Origin: Roseicyclus sp.
GTDB taxonomy: Bacteria; Pseudomonadota; Alphaproteobacteria; Rhodobacterales; Rhodobacteraceae
Assembly (NCBI RefSeq): GCF_018402035.1
Contig: NZ_JAGYJN010000002.1
Coordinates: forward strand, 248,001-312,000
Reading direction: 5' to 3'
DNA length: 64,000 bases
Part shown: piece after piece, positions 45,429 to 57,831 of the stretch
Position numbering within the stretch: position 1 is the stretch's first letter
Layout of the letters: every line of letters starts with the position of its first letter
Translations under genes and position numbers: made by a program
The notes under the pieces: model-generated
Seen by the model: only the letters and a program-made list of their open reading frames with translations
What the model was told of the DNA's origin: nothing
Databases searched by the model: none

Positions 45429-46457
45429 ATGCCTGCACAAGATCCGAAACTGATTTCCGGCAATGCCAACCGCTCGCTCGCCGAGGCAATCTCGCGCCGG
45501 ATGTCGATGCATCGCGGCATGCAAGTGGGCCTCGTTGATGCGCGCGTCGAACGGTTCAACGATCAAGAAGTCTTTGTCGAAGTCTATGAAAACGTCCGTG
45601 GCGAGGACATGTTCATCGTGCAAGGCACCTCAAAACCCGCCAATGACAATTTGATGGAATTGCTGATCATCGCCGATGCGCTGCGCCGGTCCTCGGCTGC
45701 GCGCATCACGGCGGTGATTCCCTATTTCGGCTATGCCCGCCAAGACCGCCGCACCAAGGCGCGCACGCCGATTTCCGCCAAGCTGGTGGCCAATATGATG
45801 GTCGCCGCAGGCATCGAGCGGGTGCTGACCATGGATCTACACGCCGCCCAGATCCAAGGTTTCTTCGACATTCCCGTGGATAACCTTTATGCCAGCCCGA
45901 TCTTCGCGCTCGACATCTTGCACCAGTTCGGCGGCGACATGTCCGATGTGATGGTGGTCTCACCCGATGTGGGCGGTGTGGCGCGCGCGCGTGAACTGGC
46001 CACGCGAATCGGTGCGCCCTTGGCCATTGTCGACAAACGCCGCGAGCAGGCGGGCGAAGTGGCTGGCATGACCGTGATCGGCGATGTCGCGGGTCACAAA
46101 TGCATCATCGTCGATGATATCTGCGACACCGCCGGCACGCTGTGCAAAGCCGCCGATGTGCTGATGGAGGCGGGCGCGACCGAGGTGCATGCCTATACCA
46201 CCCACGGCGTTCTGTCTGGCCCTGCAATCGAACGGCTCTCGGGCTCGGTGTTGAAATCGCTCGTCACCACCGACACGATCGAGGCGACGGCCGCGACCAA
46301 GGCCTGTTCGCGGGTGCGCGTGGTGCCCACCGCGCCGATGTTTGCGCAAGCCATCGTCAATATCTGGAACGGCACCAGCGTCTCGTCGTTGTTTGATACG
46401 GCCAGCCTCGTGCCAATCTACGAGGGGCTTTATCCCAAGGGCATGTGGGGGCGCTAA
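45429..46457 (+). CDS. prs: Ribose-phosphate pyrophosphokinase
   Basis: Prs (342 residues) makes PRPP from ribose 5-phosphate and ATP, feeding purine, pyrimidine, histidine and NAD synthesis. Key parts are RFNDQEVFVEVYENVRGEDM, PYFGYARQDRR, ISAKLVANMMVAAG, TMDLHAAQIQGFFDIPVDNL, the flexible loop DKRREQAGEV and the PRPP site CIIVDDICDTAGTLCKAADVL. It is slightly longer than E. coli Prs. The ATG at 45429 (MPAQDPKLISGN) fits relatives. It converges on an MFS gene with a 4-bp gap. Confidence 0.97.
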   Translation: MPAQDPKLISGNANRSLAEAISRRMSMHRGMQVGLVDARVERFNDQEVFVEVYENVRGEDMFIVQGTSKPANDNLMELLIIADALRRSSAARITAVIPYFGYARQDRRTKARTPISAKLVANMMVAAGIERVLTMDLHAAQIQGFFDIPVDNLYASPIFALDILHQFGGDMSDVMVVSPDVGGVARARELATRIGAPLAIVDKRREQAGEVAGMTVIGDVAGHKCIIVDDICDTAGTLCKAADVLMEAGATEVHAYTTHGVLSGPAIERLSGSVLKSLVTTDTIEATAATKACSRVRVVPTAPMFAQAIVNIWNGTSVSSLFDTASLVPIYEGLYPKGMWGR

Positions 46458-46461
46458 ACGC

Positions 46462-47667
46462 TCAGCGCGCGCGCCCCTGCCGCCAAGCGATGGGCAAGAT
46501 CACGGCCACGATCAGCGCGGCCAAGGCAAATGGCGCGCCCGGCCAATGGATCGGTGCGCCATCGCCCACAAAGACGCCAAAGACCGGCGTAAAGACCAGT
46601 GGTGCCATGATCGCCGCCAGCGAGGCCAAGGCCGCGATCACCCCTTGAACCATGCCTTGCTGATCCTCTTCGACGCTATTGGCGGCCATCGCGGTCAAGG
46701 TGGGCGGCACAAGATCGGTCAGCGCCGACAACGGCAGCAAGATCGCCACCGCCCAAATTGCGGTCGAAAGGCTAAAGCCCGCGAATGCGACAAAGGCCAG
46801 CATCAGCCCCAAAAGCATCAAGCGCCGCTCGCCCAGCCAGATGATCGCGCGCGGCATGACAAAGATCTGCGAGAGCGCGGCCAGAATGCCATAGGCCGAT
46901 AGGCTCAGCCCGATCACCAGCGTGGACCAGCCGAAAACCTCGCGCCCCCAGAATGACCACAGCGTCACATAGACCATGTTGGCGAATTCAAACAGGCCAA
47001 GGCAGATCAACGGGATCGCAAGCCCCGGCAGGCGAAAGGCCCGCAAGATCGTGCCAAACGGGTTCAAATCGCGCAGCGCGAAAGGGCGGCGATGCGCCGG
47101 GGGCAGCGATTCGGGCAACACGAAGAGCCCGAAGATGACATTGATCCCTGCCAGTGCCGCCGCCAGCCAAAAGGGTGCCGTGATATGCCACGCCGCCGCG
47201 ACCCCACCCAGCGCAGGGCCCAAAACAAAGCCCAGCCCAAAGGCGGCCCCGATCAGGCCAAAGCGCGCCGCGCGCCCCTCGGGTGGTGTGATGTCCGAGA
47301 TATAGGCTGTAGCAGTGATATAGGTCGCCCCCGCCAACCCCGCGAGGGTGCGACCCACCAAAAGCCACCAGAAATTATCGACCAGCGCCATGATGACGTA
47401 ATCAACCGCCAGAAAGGCCAAGGCCGCCAACAAAACCGGCTTGCGCCCAAAGGCATCTGAAATCGCGCCGACGATGGGCGCGAAAATGAATTGCGCTGCC
47501 GCATATGAGGCCAGCAAGACACCGCCCCAAAACGCGCCCTGCCCTGCGCCGGTGGCACCCACGCGGTCCATCAGATCAGGCATGATCGGAAAGACGATGC
47601 CGATCCCGATGGCGTCGATCACCATCGTCGCAAGGATGAATAAAAAGGGGCCGGTTGGACGGGTCAT
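46462..47667 (-). CDS. MFS transporter, TetA-like drug efflux family
   Basis: This 401-residue protein has 12 TMs. It begins GPFLFILATMVIDAIGIGIVFPIMP and has motif A, GAISDAFGRKPVLLAALAFL, then GRTLAGLAGATYITATAYISDITPP and GFVLGPALGG, the pattern of TetA class A-C exporters. In Rhodobacterales such chromosomal copies are usually annotated as tetracycline-type MFS transporters, without proof of drug resistance. It converges on prs. No TetR regulator is adjacent, which speaks against a recently acquired resistance unit. Confidence 0.9.
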   Translation of the reverse strand: MTRPTGPFLFILATMVIDAIGIGIVFPIMPDLMDRVGATGAGQGAFWGGVLLASYAAAQFIFAPIVGAISDAFGRKPVLLAALAFLAVDYVIMALVDNFWWLLVGRTLAGLAGATYITATAYISDITPPEGRAARFGLIGAAFGLGFVLGPALGGVAAAWHITAPFWLAAALAGINVIFGLFVLPESLPPAHRRPFALRDLNPFGTILRAFRLPGLAIPLICLGLFEFANMVYVTLWSFWGREVFGWSTLVIGLSLSAYGILAALSQIFVMPRAIIWLGERRLMLLGLMLAFVAFAGFSLSTAIWAVAILLPLSALTDLVPPTLTAMAANSVEEDQQGMVQGVIAALASLAAIMAPLVFTPVFGVFVGDGAPIHWPGAPFALAALIVAVILPIAWRQGRAR

Positions 47668-47755
47668 GGCCCCCTATCCGGGGCATGCGCGCGCTTGGCA
47701 AGATGGCGAAATCGCCCTTAGCGGAACGATGCTGCAATCGCCGCAATTTGGCCAC

Positions 47756-48109
47756 TCAGTAAAGCTGCCAATCATCCTCGGATGCGACTTCGCCCAGCGC
47801 CATCCAATCGGCGCGGATACGCGCGACGCGGCTGTCGCCCCATGTGCGAAAGACCAGTTCGAAACCGGCTGTGGTAATCGCCTCGGCCCTCAGATCGGCG
47901 CGCTGGTTGGTATTTCCATCCATATCCCACATGGAAATCGCGACCTGCACCATCGGGGCGGTGCGGAAGGGTTGCGCAAAGCTGACCATATGGCGCTTTT
48001 CGCGTGGACCATCGCCCGCCCACATCGGGCCGTTATCGGCAAAATCGCTGAACAGCACGATCGAGCCTTGCTCGGCACCGATCAAATGGTTGCGGAACTG
48101 CTTGATCAT
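47756..48109 (-). CDS. H-type lectin domain-containing protein
   Basis: This 117-residue protein contains an H-type lectin fold: GSIVLFSDFADNGPMWAGDG, EKRHMVSFAQPFRTAPMVQV, AISMWDMDGNTNQRADLRAE and GFELVFRTWGDSRVARIRADW. The domain is best known from animal and slime-mould agglutinins that bind N-acetylgalactosamine as hexamers. The protein has no signal peptide, so it would be cytoplasmic unless exported unconventionally. The start is ATG 48109. It lies 3' of the ATP synthase operon on the same strand, beyond that operon's terminator. Confidence 0.82.
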   Translation of the reverse strand: MIKQFRNHLIGAEQGSIVLFSDFADNGPMWAGDGPREKRHMVSFAQPFRTAPMVQVAISMWDMDGNTNQRADLRAEAITTAGFELVFRTWGDSRVARIRADWMALGEVASEDDWQLY

Positions 48110-48195
48110 CGGCGCACAAAACCCATGCGATCGACCAAGAACCGGGGCAAACGATGCCTGTACACGATAACTGCCAACCTCGCGGCGATTGTAAC

Positions 48196-48230
48196 AACAA
48201 AGGCCCCAACACATGCGCGCGGGGCCTTTT
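48196..48230 (-). terminator. Terminator of the atpHAGDC operon
   Basis: On the minus strand AAAAGGCCCC (48230-48221) pairs with GGGGCCTTT (48207-48199) around a 13-base loop, followed by GTTGTT, 22 bp past the atpC stop. Confidence 0.75.
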
Positions 48231-48251
48231 GTCAATGCTTTAGGCGCGCAA

Positions 48252-48671
48252 TCAGCCGACGAGTTGCGACTTTGCCATCTCTAAGTCAGCCACAAGCTTG
48301 GCCGCAGCATCAAGGCCGGGCTGGCCAGCGTCACCATCACGCAGCTTGTCATGGGCGGCGCGTGCTTGGCTGATGAAACCATCCATCACATCGGCGGTCA
48401 CTTCGCTTGCGGGCATGGCTTGCTCGGCCAGAACCGTGATCGCGGGGCCCGCCACATCGGCGAAACCGCCGGTGATGAAATACGCTGTCTCGGCACCGCT
48501 TTCGGCACCATCGACCCGCAGAACACCGGGCCGCAGTGTCGTGATCAGCGGCGCGTGATCGGCCATCGCCGTCATATCCCCGTCAGCGGCGGGGATTTGC
48601 ACGGCGTCCACCGCCATGGAGGCGAGACGCCGCTCGGGCGAGACCAGATCGAATTGCATCTTGGCAGCCAT
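48252..48671 (-). CDS. atpC: ATP synthase F1 epsilon subunit
   Basis: AtpC (139 residues) is the rotor subunit that couples and inhibits F1. It begins MQFDLVSPERRLASMAVDAV, then GDMTAMADHAPLITTLRPGVLRV, and the helical C-terminal domain follows. The ATG at 48671 follows AAAGGAG. It is separated from atpD by 84 bp that contain a perfect 21-bp inverted repeat, a longer gap than the other junctions of the operon. Confidence 0.95.
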   Translation of the reverse strand: MAAKMQFDLVSPERRLASMAVDAVQIPAADGDMTAMADHAPLITTLRPGVLRVDGAESGAETAYFITGGFADVAGPAITVLAEQAMPASEVTADVMDGFISQARAAHDKLRDGDAGQPGLDAAAKLVADLEMAKSQLVG

Positions 48672-48696
48672 TCGCGGCTCTCCTTTGGGGCAGATT

Positions 48697-48748
48697 GTGG
48701 GTTGCACCCACCCTACGAAAGCTTGCCCGTAGGGTGGGTGCAACCCAC
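48697..48748. repeat. Perfect 21-bp inverted repeat between atpD and atpC
   Basis: The arm at 48697-48717 (GTGGGTTGCACCCACCCTAC plus G) is the exact reverse complement of 48728-48748, with a 10-base loop (AAAGCTTGCC). The RNA would form a very stable hairpin in the polycistronic message. Confidence 0.95.
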
Positions 48749-48755
48749 CGATGTA

Positions 48756-51078
<2,323 letters not shown>

Positions 51079-51090
51079 CTGTCAGACCCT

Positions 51091-52629
51091 TCAGGCGAAA
51101 TCGGCGGCGAATTCGTCGATTGCAGCCTTGAGTTTCTCGGCATCAGCACCCTTGATCTTGGGATCGCTCTTGGTGATCCACTCCAGCACATCGGCCTTCT
51201 TGGTGCGCATGAAGTTAAGGAGCGCCTCTTCGAAACGTCCCACATCAGCGACGGGCAGCTTGTCGAGATAGCCATTGGTACCAGCAAAGATCATGGTGAC
51301 GATCTCGGCATTGGTCAGCGGCGAATACTGCGGCTGCTTCATCATCTCGGTCAGGCGCGCGCCACGGGCCAACAACTGCTGGGTCGAGGCGTCGAGGTCC
51401 GAGCCGAACTGCGCGAATGCCGCCATTTCGCGATATTGCGCCAGCGACAGCTTCACCGGGCCTGCGACCGAGGACATTGCCTTGGTCTGCGCGCTCGAGC
51501 CCACGCGGCTCACCGACAGACCCGTGTTCACGGCGGGGCGAATACCCTGGAAGAAGAGTTCCGTCTCAAGGAAGATCTGACCATCGGTGATCGAGATCAC
51601 GTTGGTCGGGATAAAGGCCGACACGTCGCCGCCCTGCGTCTCGATCACGGGCAATGCGGTCAGCGAGCCCGAACCATTGTCTTCGTTCAGCTTGGCCGAA
51701 CGCTCCAGCAAGCGAGAGTGGAGGTAGAACACGTCGCCGGGATAAGCTTCGCGGCCCGGCGGGCGGCGCAGCAAAAGCGACATCTGGCGGTAAGCGACGG
51801 CCTGCTTGGACAAATCATCATAGATGATCAGCGCATGGCGGCCATTGTCGCGGAAAAACTCCGCCATCGCGGTGGCCGAATAGGGGGCCAAGAACTGCAT
51901 CGGCGCGGGGTCGGATGCGGTGGCTGCCACGACGATGGTGTATTCCATCGCGCCCGCCTCTTCGAGCTTCTTGACCAGCTGCGCCACGGTCGAGCGCTTC
52001 TGACCGACAGCGACGTAGATGCAATAGAGCTTTTTGCTCTCATCGTCGCCGGCAGCATCGTTGTAGGATTTCTGGTTCAAGATCGTGTCGAGCGCCACGG
52101 CGGTCTTGCCGGTCTGGCGGTCGCCAATGATCAACTCGCGCTGGCCGCGACCGATTGGGATCATCGCATCGATGGCCTTGAGGCCGGTGGCCATCGGCTC
52201 ATGCACGGATTTGCGCGGGATAATGCCCGGTGCTTTGACATCGGCCACGCGACGCTCGGATGCCGCGATCGGCCCCTTGCCATCGAGCGGATTGCCAAGA
52301 CCATCGACCACGCGGCCAAGCAGCGCGTTGCCCGCAGGCACATCCACGATGGCCTTGGTGCGCTTGACGGTGTCGCCTTCTTTGATGTCACGGTCCGAAC
52401 CGAAGATCACGACGCCGACATTGTCGGATTCGAGGTTCAGCGCCATGCCCCGGATACCGCCGGGGAATTCGACCATCTCGCCTGCCTGCACATTGTCGAG
52501 GCCATAGACGCGCGCGATACCGTCGCCGACCGACAGCACGCGGCCAACTTCGGCCACTTCGGCATCCTGGCCGAAATTCTTGATCTGGTCCTTCAGGATC
52601 GCAGAGATTTCTGCAGCTTGGATCGCCAT
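51091..52629 (-). CDS. atpA: ATP synthase F1 alpha subunit
   Basis: AtpA (512 residues) carries the non-catalytic nucleotide sites. It begins [20 protein letters not shown]; the P-loop is [81 protein letters not shown] and SISDGQIF-like [15 protein letters not shown] follow, with [17 protein letters not shown]. The length is as expected. It starts one base from the atpH end. Confidence 0.98.
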   Translation of the reverse strand: MAIQAAEISAILKDQIKNFGQDAEVAEVGRVLSVGDGIARVYGLDNVQAGEMVEFPGGIRGMALNLESDNVGVVIFGSDRDIKEGDTVKRTKAIVDVPAGNALLGRVVDGLGNPLDGKGPIAASERRVADVKAPGIIPRKSVHEPMATGLKAIDAMIPIGRGQRELIIGDRQTGKTAVALDTILNQKSYNDAAGDDESKKLYCIYVAVGQKRSTVAQLVKKLEEAGAMEYTIVVAATASDPAPMQFLAPYSATAMAEFFRDNGRHALIIYDDLSKQAVAYRQMSLLLRRPPGREAYPGDVFYLHSRLLERSAKLNEDNGSGSLTALPVIETQGGDVSAFIPTNVISITDGQIFLETELFFQGIRPAVNTGLSVSRVGSSAQTKAMSSVAGPVKLSLAQYREMAAFAQFGSDLDASTQQLLARGARLTEMMKQPQYSPLTNAEIVTMIFAGTNGYLDKLPVADVGRFEEALLNFMRTKKADVLEWITKSDPKIKGADAEKLKAAIDEFAADFA

Positions 52630-52630
52630 G

Positions 52631-53191
52631 TTAACCGACCTCTTTCATCGTGTTCTGGAGTGCGTTGAGCTTTGCCTTGACCGAAGTATCGATCATGGTC
52701 GAGCCCAGCTTTACGACAAGACCGCCGATGAGGCTTTCATCGACGGTCGCATTCAGTTTGACCTCACGCCCGACGGATGCTGCCAAAACCTTGGCAAGCT
52801 TGTCGGCTTGGGTTTTCGTCAGTGCCTTGGCCGAAACCACATCGGCTGTCACTTCGCCGTTGTGGATGGCGATCTTTTCGCGCAGCGCGCGCAAGAGCGC
52901 GGGCAAAATGAACAAGCGGCGCTTTTGCGCCATCAAGCGCAGCGTATTGCCGGTGATCTGGCTCAACTTCATCGCGGCGGCAAGCTTGCCCATCGCGGCC
53001 TCTGTCGCGTCGCGACCATAAAGCGGCGAGGTGATCACATCGCGCAGGTCGGCGCTCTCAGCCAATGCAGCCTCGAGGATGCCAAGATCAGCTTGGAGTG
53101 TTTTGAGCGCATCCTCGCCTTTGGCGAGTTCAAACACCGCCGTCGCGTAGCGCGCGGCAATGCCGGTCGAGATTGAAGCTGCTTCGCTCAC
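52631..53191 (-). CDS. atpH: ATP synthase F1 delta subunit
   Basis: AtpH (186 residues) is the F1 delta subunit that joins F1 to the peripheral stalk. It shows [20 protein letters not shown], the helical N-domain and a C-terminal [20 protein letters not shown] followed by [17 protein letters not shown]. The best start is the GTG at 53191 (VSEAASIS), with AAAGG six bases upstream; ATG 53206 is an alternative. It is first in atpHAGDC. The Fo genes are elsewhere, as usual for Rhodobacterales. Confidence 0.95.
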   Translation of the reverse strand: MSEAASISTGIAARYATAVFELAKGEDALKTLQADLGILEAALAESADLRDVITSPLYGRDATEAAMGKLAAAMKLSQITGNTLRLMAQKRRLFILPALLRALREKIAIHNGEVTADVVSAKALTKTQADKLAKVLAASVGREVKLNATVDESLIGGLVVKLGSTMIDTSVKAKLNALQNTMKEVG

Positions 53192-53597
53192 GTCCACCCT
53201 TTCCATATAGGTGGCCCGGCAAGGGCGAATAACCGCCCCCGGGCAAGTCGCGTCTTGGCCGCACGCTGCCGCCACTATCCAATAAATTGCGGCCCATCTA
53301 ACAGAGCACCCGCAATGCTGCAACCGCGATGTAACCCGCGGGTCAGATTGAAAGCCTCAACAAAACAAAGCGACAGCCCCAAGGTTGATATCTGCGACGC
53401 TTTGACCGCATGTCATATCAGTCCATGCCTTCGTCAAAAGGGAATCCCTTTCGCCTCATAGGGTGAAACCGCGCGCGCTTTGCAGGCAATTTCAAAACCC
53501 GCATGACACAGGCCGTGATGCGCAGGGTTTTTGGTTTTCCCATTAAATCCGCCCCGGCGGCGTCGATGATAAGCGGATGCTGCGCGCGCAAGCGGTC
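53192..53597. other. Gene-free region upstream of the ATP synthase operon
   Basis: These 406 bp hold no frame that I accept. They should contain the atpHAGDC promoter on the minus strand, but I see no strong sigma-70 pair. A small AAAGGG-AAT-CCCTTT palindrome lies near 53438-53452. The part closest to 53598 is the 3' flank of the methyltransferase gene and shows no clear terminator. Confidence 0.5.
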
Positions 53598-54365
53598 TTA
53601 GCCCAAATCACCTCGGCTGCTGGCCCCGGCAGGTGTCGGCACAGGTACGCCCTCTAGCACCTTAAGCGGTTGGCGCATGCGTTCGGCAAGCCCCGGCTTG
53701 GTCGGCGCATGCACGCGCTTTGAGACCTCCAGCAAGATCACACCCCCCGCATAACGCCGCGACAGGCGCGCGCCCATCTTTTCCAACAGCTCCGCCGAGC
53801 GCAGCCAAAAGCGGTGATGCGAGGGTGGCGCGAACAGGGCGGCAGCGTGACGTTCGGGTGTGAAATCATGGCGCTTCATCTGCGCCTCAAGCTGGCCCAG
53901 CGAGTAGGGCCGCCCAAAGCCGAAGGGCGTCGCGTCGCGCCGCGCCCAAAGCCCAGAGCGGTTTGGCACGATGAACAGCGCCCGCCCCCCCGGCCCCAGC
54001 ACGCGCGCACATTCCTCTAGCACTGCGGCGGGATGCTCGGATGTCTCCAACCCATGAAGGCAGACGATCTTGTCGGCAATCCCAGTGGCCAAAGGCCACA
54101 ACCCCTCGCGGCACAAAAGCGAGACATTCTCCATGCCAGCGGGCCATGGCATCACGCCTTGCTCGGCGGGCATGACACCGATCACGCGGCGCGCCTGTCC
54201 CAGATAGGGGCGCAACAGCGGCACGGCGAAGCCAAAGCCCACCACGGTCTGGCCCTGCGCCTCGGGCCACAGCGCCAGCATCCGGTCGCGCACCGCCTTT
54301 TGTGCAATGCGGCCCAGACTGGTCCGGTAATAGAATTGCCGCAGATCGGTGACGTCGAGATGCAT
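53598..54365 (-). CDS. Class I SAM-dependent methyltransferase
   Basis: This 255-residue protein has a SAM fold (methyltransferase type 11 pattern): [20 protein letters not shown] at the start, [15 protein letters not shown] as motif I, and a [32 protein letters not shown] post-motif. [10 protein letters not shown]-like [21 protein letters not shown] is recognisable. This type is common in alphaproteobacteria next to gloB, as here, divergently with a 68-bp gap. The substrate is unknown. The C-terminal 40 residues are Pro/Arg-rich and probably disordered. Confidence 0.88.
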   Translation of the reverse strand: MHLDVTDLRQFYYRTSLGRIAQKAVRDRMLALWPEAQGQTVVGFGFAVPLLRPYLGQARRVIGVMPAEQGVMPWPAGMENVSLLCREGLWPLATGIADKIVCLHGLETSEHPAAVLEECARVLGPGGRALFIVPNRSGLWARRDATPFGFGRPYSLGQLEAQMKRHDFTPERHAAALFAPPSHHRFWLRSAELLEKMGARLSRRYAGGVILLEVSKRVHAPTKPGLAERMRQPLKVLEGVPVPTPAGASSRGDLG

Positions 54366-54433
54366 TGCACTAACTTATTGACTGCGCGAGGGTGCGCGCC
54401 GCCTGAGTTTGACCCAAGGATGTGACAATTTCC

Positions 54434-55216
54434 ATGCCAGATACCGGACAAAGCCCCGAAATCGTCACTGTTGCCTGTCTGAGCGATAATTATGCCTATC
54501 TGGTGCATGATCCGGCCAGCGGCGCCACGGCCGTTTTCGATGTGCCCGAGGTGGCACCGATCATGGCCGCGCTGGCCGCGCGCGGCTGGCAACTGTCCGA
54601 TATCGTGATCACCCATCACCATGACGATCATACCCAAGGGGTCGCTGCGTTGCGCATGGCGACCGGGGCCAAGGTCTGGGGCGCGCGGGCCGATGCACAT
54701 CGCCTGCCTCCGCTCGATCGTGCCTTGGCCGAGGGTGATCGCGTCACCATCGGCACGCTTGTGGCCCATGTCATCGATGTGTCCGGCCATACCATCGGCC
54801 ATCTCGCCTATCATATGCCCAGCGCGGGCGCGGTTTTTACCGCCGATAGCCTGATGGCGCTAGGCTGTGGCCGCCTGTTTGAGGGCAGCGCCGCGCAGAT
54901 GTGGGAAAGCTTGCAAAAACTGGCCGCGCTGCCGCCTGACACCTTGGTCTGTTCGGGCCATGAATATACCGCATCCAATGCCCGTTTCGCGATGACCATT
55001 GAACCGGACAATCGCGCACTTATCTCTCGGTGCGAGGAGATCGAAAAAGCGCGCGCCGCAGGCAGGCCCACGGTGCCGTCGATCTTGGCCACGGAATTGG
55101 CCACAAACCCGTTTTTGCGCGCGGCCGATCCCGCCATCGCGCGCAGCCTCGGGTGCGATGGGCAAGACCCGGCCGTTGTTTTTGCACGGATCCGTCGCCT
55201 CAAGGATTCGTTCTGA
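54434..55216 (+). CDS. gloB: Hydroxyacylglutathione hydrolase (glyoxalase II)
   Basis: GloB (260 residues) hydrolyses S-lactoylglutathione to lactate and glutathione in methylglyoxal detoxification. The metallo-beta-lactamase zinc motif THHHDDH is at residues 60-66. Further ligands lie in SGHTIGHLAYH, AGAVFTADSLMALGCGRLFEG and CSGHEYT. The C-terminal substrate domain with NPFLRA is present. The start is ATG 54434; the GTG at 54422 abuts the AAGGA site and is unlikely. It is divergent from the methyltransferase. Confidence 0.93.
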   Translation: MPDTGQSPEIVTVACLSDNYAYLVHDPASGATAVFDVPEVAPIMAALAARGWQLSDIVITHHHDDHTQGVAALRMATGAKVWGARADAHRLPPLDRALAEGDRVTIGTLVAHVIDVSGHTIGHLAYHMPSAGAVFTADSLMALGCGRLFEGSAAQMWESLQKLAALPPDTLVCSGHEYTASNARFAMTIEPDNRALISRCEEIEKARAAGRPTVPSILATELATNPFLRAADPAIARSLGCDGQDPAVVFARIRRLKDSF

Positions 55217-55411
55217 ATTCTCTGCCAGCCTATGCATAAAAAATATGCAGCCCGCAGCAGAGCAAGAGATAGAGGGCGAAACACGCCCCGCACACGAAAC
55301 CTTGTGCAGTTTCCCCTTGAAACGGACGCACAGAAAGCGATGCTTAATTCTATGAGGCCATCATCGGCGACGCAAAAAGCAGACCCGATGCACGCGTAAA
55401 GGAGCACGACC

Positions 55412-57748
55412 GTGCCATCTTTTTCGACAACACTTGAGCAGGCCATTCACGCAGCACTCGCCAATGCGAATGCGCGTCGCCATGAACTCGCCACCCTCGA
55501 GCATTTGCTTTTGGCACTGCTCGACGAACCCGAAGCGCGCAAGGTCATGCTTGCGTGTTCGGTCGATATCGACTCGCTGCGCGAAACCTTGGTGGCCTTC
55601 ATCGATGATGATCTGTCGACCTTGGAAACCGATGTCGAAGGCTCCGAGGCCGTGCCGACCGCCGCATTTCAGCGCGTGATCCAGCGCGCCGCGATCCATG
55701 TGCAATCCTCTGGCCGGACCGAGGTGACGGGGGCCAATGTGCTGGTCGCCATCTTCGCCGAGCGCGAATCGAACGCCGCCTATTTCCTGCAAGAACAAGA
55801 CATGACCCGCTATGACGCGGTGAATTTCATCGCCCATGGCGTGGCGAAAGACCCCTCCTATGGCGAAAGCCGCCCGATCACGGGGGCCAGCGATCTCGAA
55901 GATGAAACCGGCACCACCACGCCCGGTGGCACCGAAGGTGCTGACGCAAAGGATTCGGCGCTCGCCAAGTATTGCGTCGATCTCAACGTCAAATCGCGCA
56001 AGGGCGATATCGACCCGCTGATCGGCCGCCATGATGAGGTTGAGCGCTGCATCCAAGTGCTCTGCCGCCGCCGCAAGAATAACCCGCTTTTGGTGGGCGA
56101 TCCCGGCGTCGGCAAAACCGCAATCGCCGAAGGTCTGGCCAAAAAGATCGTCGAGGGTGACACGCCCGAGGTGCTGGCCAATTCCACGATCTATTCGCTC
56201 GACATGGGCGCGCTTTTGGCCGGAACCCGCTATCGCGGCGATTTCGAAGAGCGGCTGAAAGCCGTGGTCAACGAGCTTGAAGAGCATCCCGATGCGATCT
56301 TGTTCATCGACGAGATCCACACCGTGATCGGCGCAGGTGCGACAAGCGGCGGGGCGATGGATGCCTCCAACCTGCTCAAGCCCGCGCTGCAGGGCGGCAA
56401 GCTGCGCTGCATGGGCTCGACCACCTACAAGGAGTTTCGCCAGCATTTCGAAAAGGACCGCGCGCTGTCGCGCCGCTTCCAGAAAATCGATGTGAACGAA
56501 CCTTCGGTCGAAGATACGATCAAGATCCTCAAGGGCCTCAAGCCCTATTTCGAAGAACATCACGGCCTGAAATACACCGCCGACGCGATCAAGGCGGCGG
56601 TGGAACTGAGCGCACGCTACATCAACGACCGCAAGCTGCCCGACAAGGCCATCGATGTGATCGACGAGGCGGGTGCCGCACAGCATCTCGTCTCCGAAAG
56701 CAAGCGCCGCAAAACCCTTGGCGCCAAGGAGATCGAAGAGGTTGTGGCGAAAATCGCCCGCATCCCCCCCAAGAATGTCTCCAAGGATGACGCCAGCGTG
56801 CTCAAGGATCTTGAGGTGACGCTCAAGCGCGTCGTCTTTGGCCAAGATGCCGCGATCGAGGCACTGGCAAGTGCGATCAAGCTGGCCCGTGCCGGTCTGC
56901 GCGAGCCGGAAAAGCCCATCGGCAACTACCTGTTCGCAGGCCCAACCGGCGTCGGCAAGACCGAGGTGGCAAAGCAACTGGCCGATACGCTGGGTGTGCA
57001 ACTGTTGCGCTTTGACATGTCGGAATACATGGAAAAGCATGCGGTTTCCCGCCTGATCGGCGCACCGCCCGGCTATGTCGGTTTCGACCAAGGCGGGCTT
57101 TTGACCGATGGGATCGACCAGCATCCGCATTGCGTGTTGCTCTTAGACGAGATCGAGAAAGCCCATCCCGATGTCTTCAACATCTTGTTGCAGGTCATGG
57201 ATCACGGCACGCTGACCGATCACAACGGGCGCAAGGTCGATTTCCGCAACGTGATCTTGATCATGACCTCGAACGCAGGCGCGGCCGATATGCAAAAAGC
57301 CGCCATCGGCTTTGGCCGCGACAAGCGCGAGGGCGAGGATACGGCCGCCATCGAGCGCACCTTCACGCCGGAATTCCGCAACCGTCTGGATGCGATCATC
57401 TCCTTCGGTTCGCTACCGAAAGAGGTCATCATGCAGGTGGTCGAGAAATTCGTCCTCCAGCTCGAGGCGCAGCTGATGGATCGCAACGTGACCATCGAAC
57501 TCTCGCCCGAGGCCGCAGCTTGGCTGGGTGAGGCGGGCTATGACGACCGGATGGGCGCGCGCCCACTTGGCCGCGTGATCCAAGAGCATATCAAAAAGCC
57601 CTTGGCCGAAGAGCTGCTGTTTGGCGCACTTGCCAAGGGCGGCAATGTGAAGGTCTCGGTCAAGGACAACAAGATCGACTTGCAGATCGAAGCCCCAAGC
57701 GCGCCGCGCATCAGCGCCAAGAAGCCACCGCTTCTGACCGCCGATTGA
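55412..57748 (+). CDS. clpA: ATP-dependent Clp protease ATP-binding subunit ClpA
   Basis: ClpA (778 residues) unfolds substrates for ClpP. The N-domain is about residues 1-145. AAA1 has [15 protein letters not shown] (Walker A, 229-236) and [17 protein letters not shown]2 has [15 protein letters not shown] (about 510) and [32 protein letters not shown] near residue 632 carries the IGF loop that docks on ClpP. The start is a GTG at 55412 after AAAGGAG. Its adaptor gene clpS is not upstream within this window. A perfect terminator follows. Confidence 0.96.
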   Translation: MPSFSTTLEQAIHAALANANARRHELATLEHLLLALLDEPEARKVMLACSVDIDSLRETLVAFIDDDLSTLETDVEGSEAVPTAAFQRVIQRAAIHVQSSGRTEVTGANVLVAIFAERESNAAYFLQEQDMTRYDAVNFIAHGVAKDPSYGESRPITGASDLEDETGTTTPGGTEGADAKDSALAKYCVDLNVKSRKGDIDPLIGRHDEVERCIQVLCRRRKNNPLLVGDPGVGKTAIAEGLAKKIVEGDTPEVLANSTIYSLDMGALLAGTRYRGDFEERLKAVVNELEEHPDAILFIDEIHTVIGAGATSGGAMDASNLLKPALQGGKLRCMGSTTYKEFRQHFEKDRALSRRFQKIDVNEPSVEDTIKILKGLKPYFEEHHGLKYTADAIKAAVELSARYINDRKLPDKAIDVIDEAGAAQHLVSESKRRKTLGAKEIEEVVAKIARIPPKNVSKDDASVLKDLEVTLKRVVFGQDAAIEALASAIKLARAGLREPEKPIGNYLFAGPTGVGKTEVAKQLADTLGVQLLRFDMSEYMEKHAVSRLIGAPPGYVGFDQGGLLTDGIDQHPHCVLLLDEIEKAHPDVFNILLQVMDHGTLTDHNGRKVDFRNVILIMTSNAGAADMQKAAIGFGRDKREGEDTAAIERTFTPEFRNRLDAIISFGSLPKEVIMQVVEKFVLQLEAQLMDRNVTIELSPEAAAWLGEAGYDDRMGARPLGRVIQEHIKKPLAEELLFGALAKGGNVKVSVKDNKIDLQIEAPSAPRISAKKPPLLTAD

Positions 57749-57769
57749 TCTCGCGCGACCAGAACGACA

Positions 57770-57807
57770 AAAGGCCCGGCATCCCCCATGCCGGGCCTTT
57801 TCCTTTT
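57770..57807 (+). terminator. Rho-independent terminator of clpA
   Basis: AAAGGCCCGGCAT (57770-57782) and ATGCCGGGCCTTT (57788-57800) form a perfect 13-bp stem with a 5-base C loop, followed by TCCTTTT. Confidence 0.93.
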
Positions 57808-57831
57808 GCGCCGATGCGGTAAGCTGCAAAG

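Noticed and set aside
46462-47667. Acquired tetracycline resistance gene
   Set aside because: It is TetA-like in motif only; base composition matches the neighbours, and there is no tetR or mobile element nearby.
55361-57130. 589-residue minus-strand frame opposite clpA
   Set aside because: Antisense shadow; clpA is unambiguous by its two Walker A/B sets.
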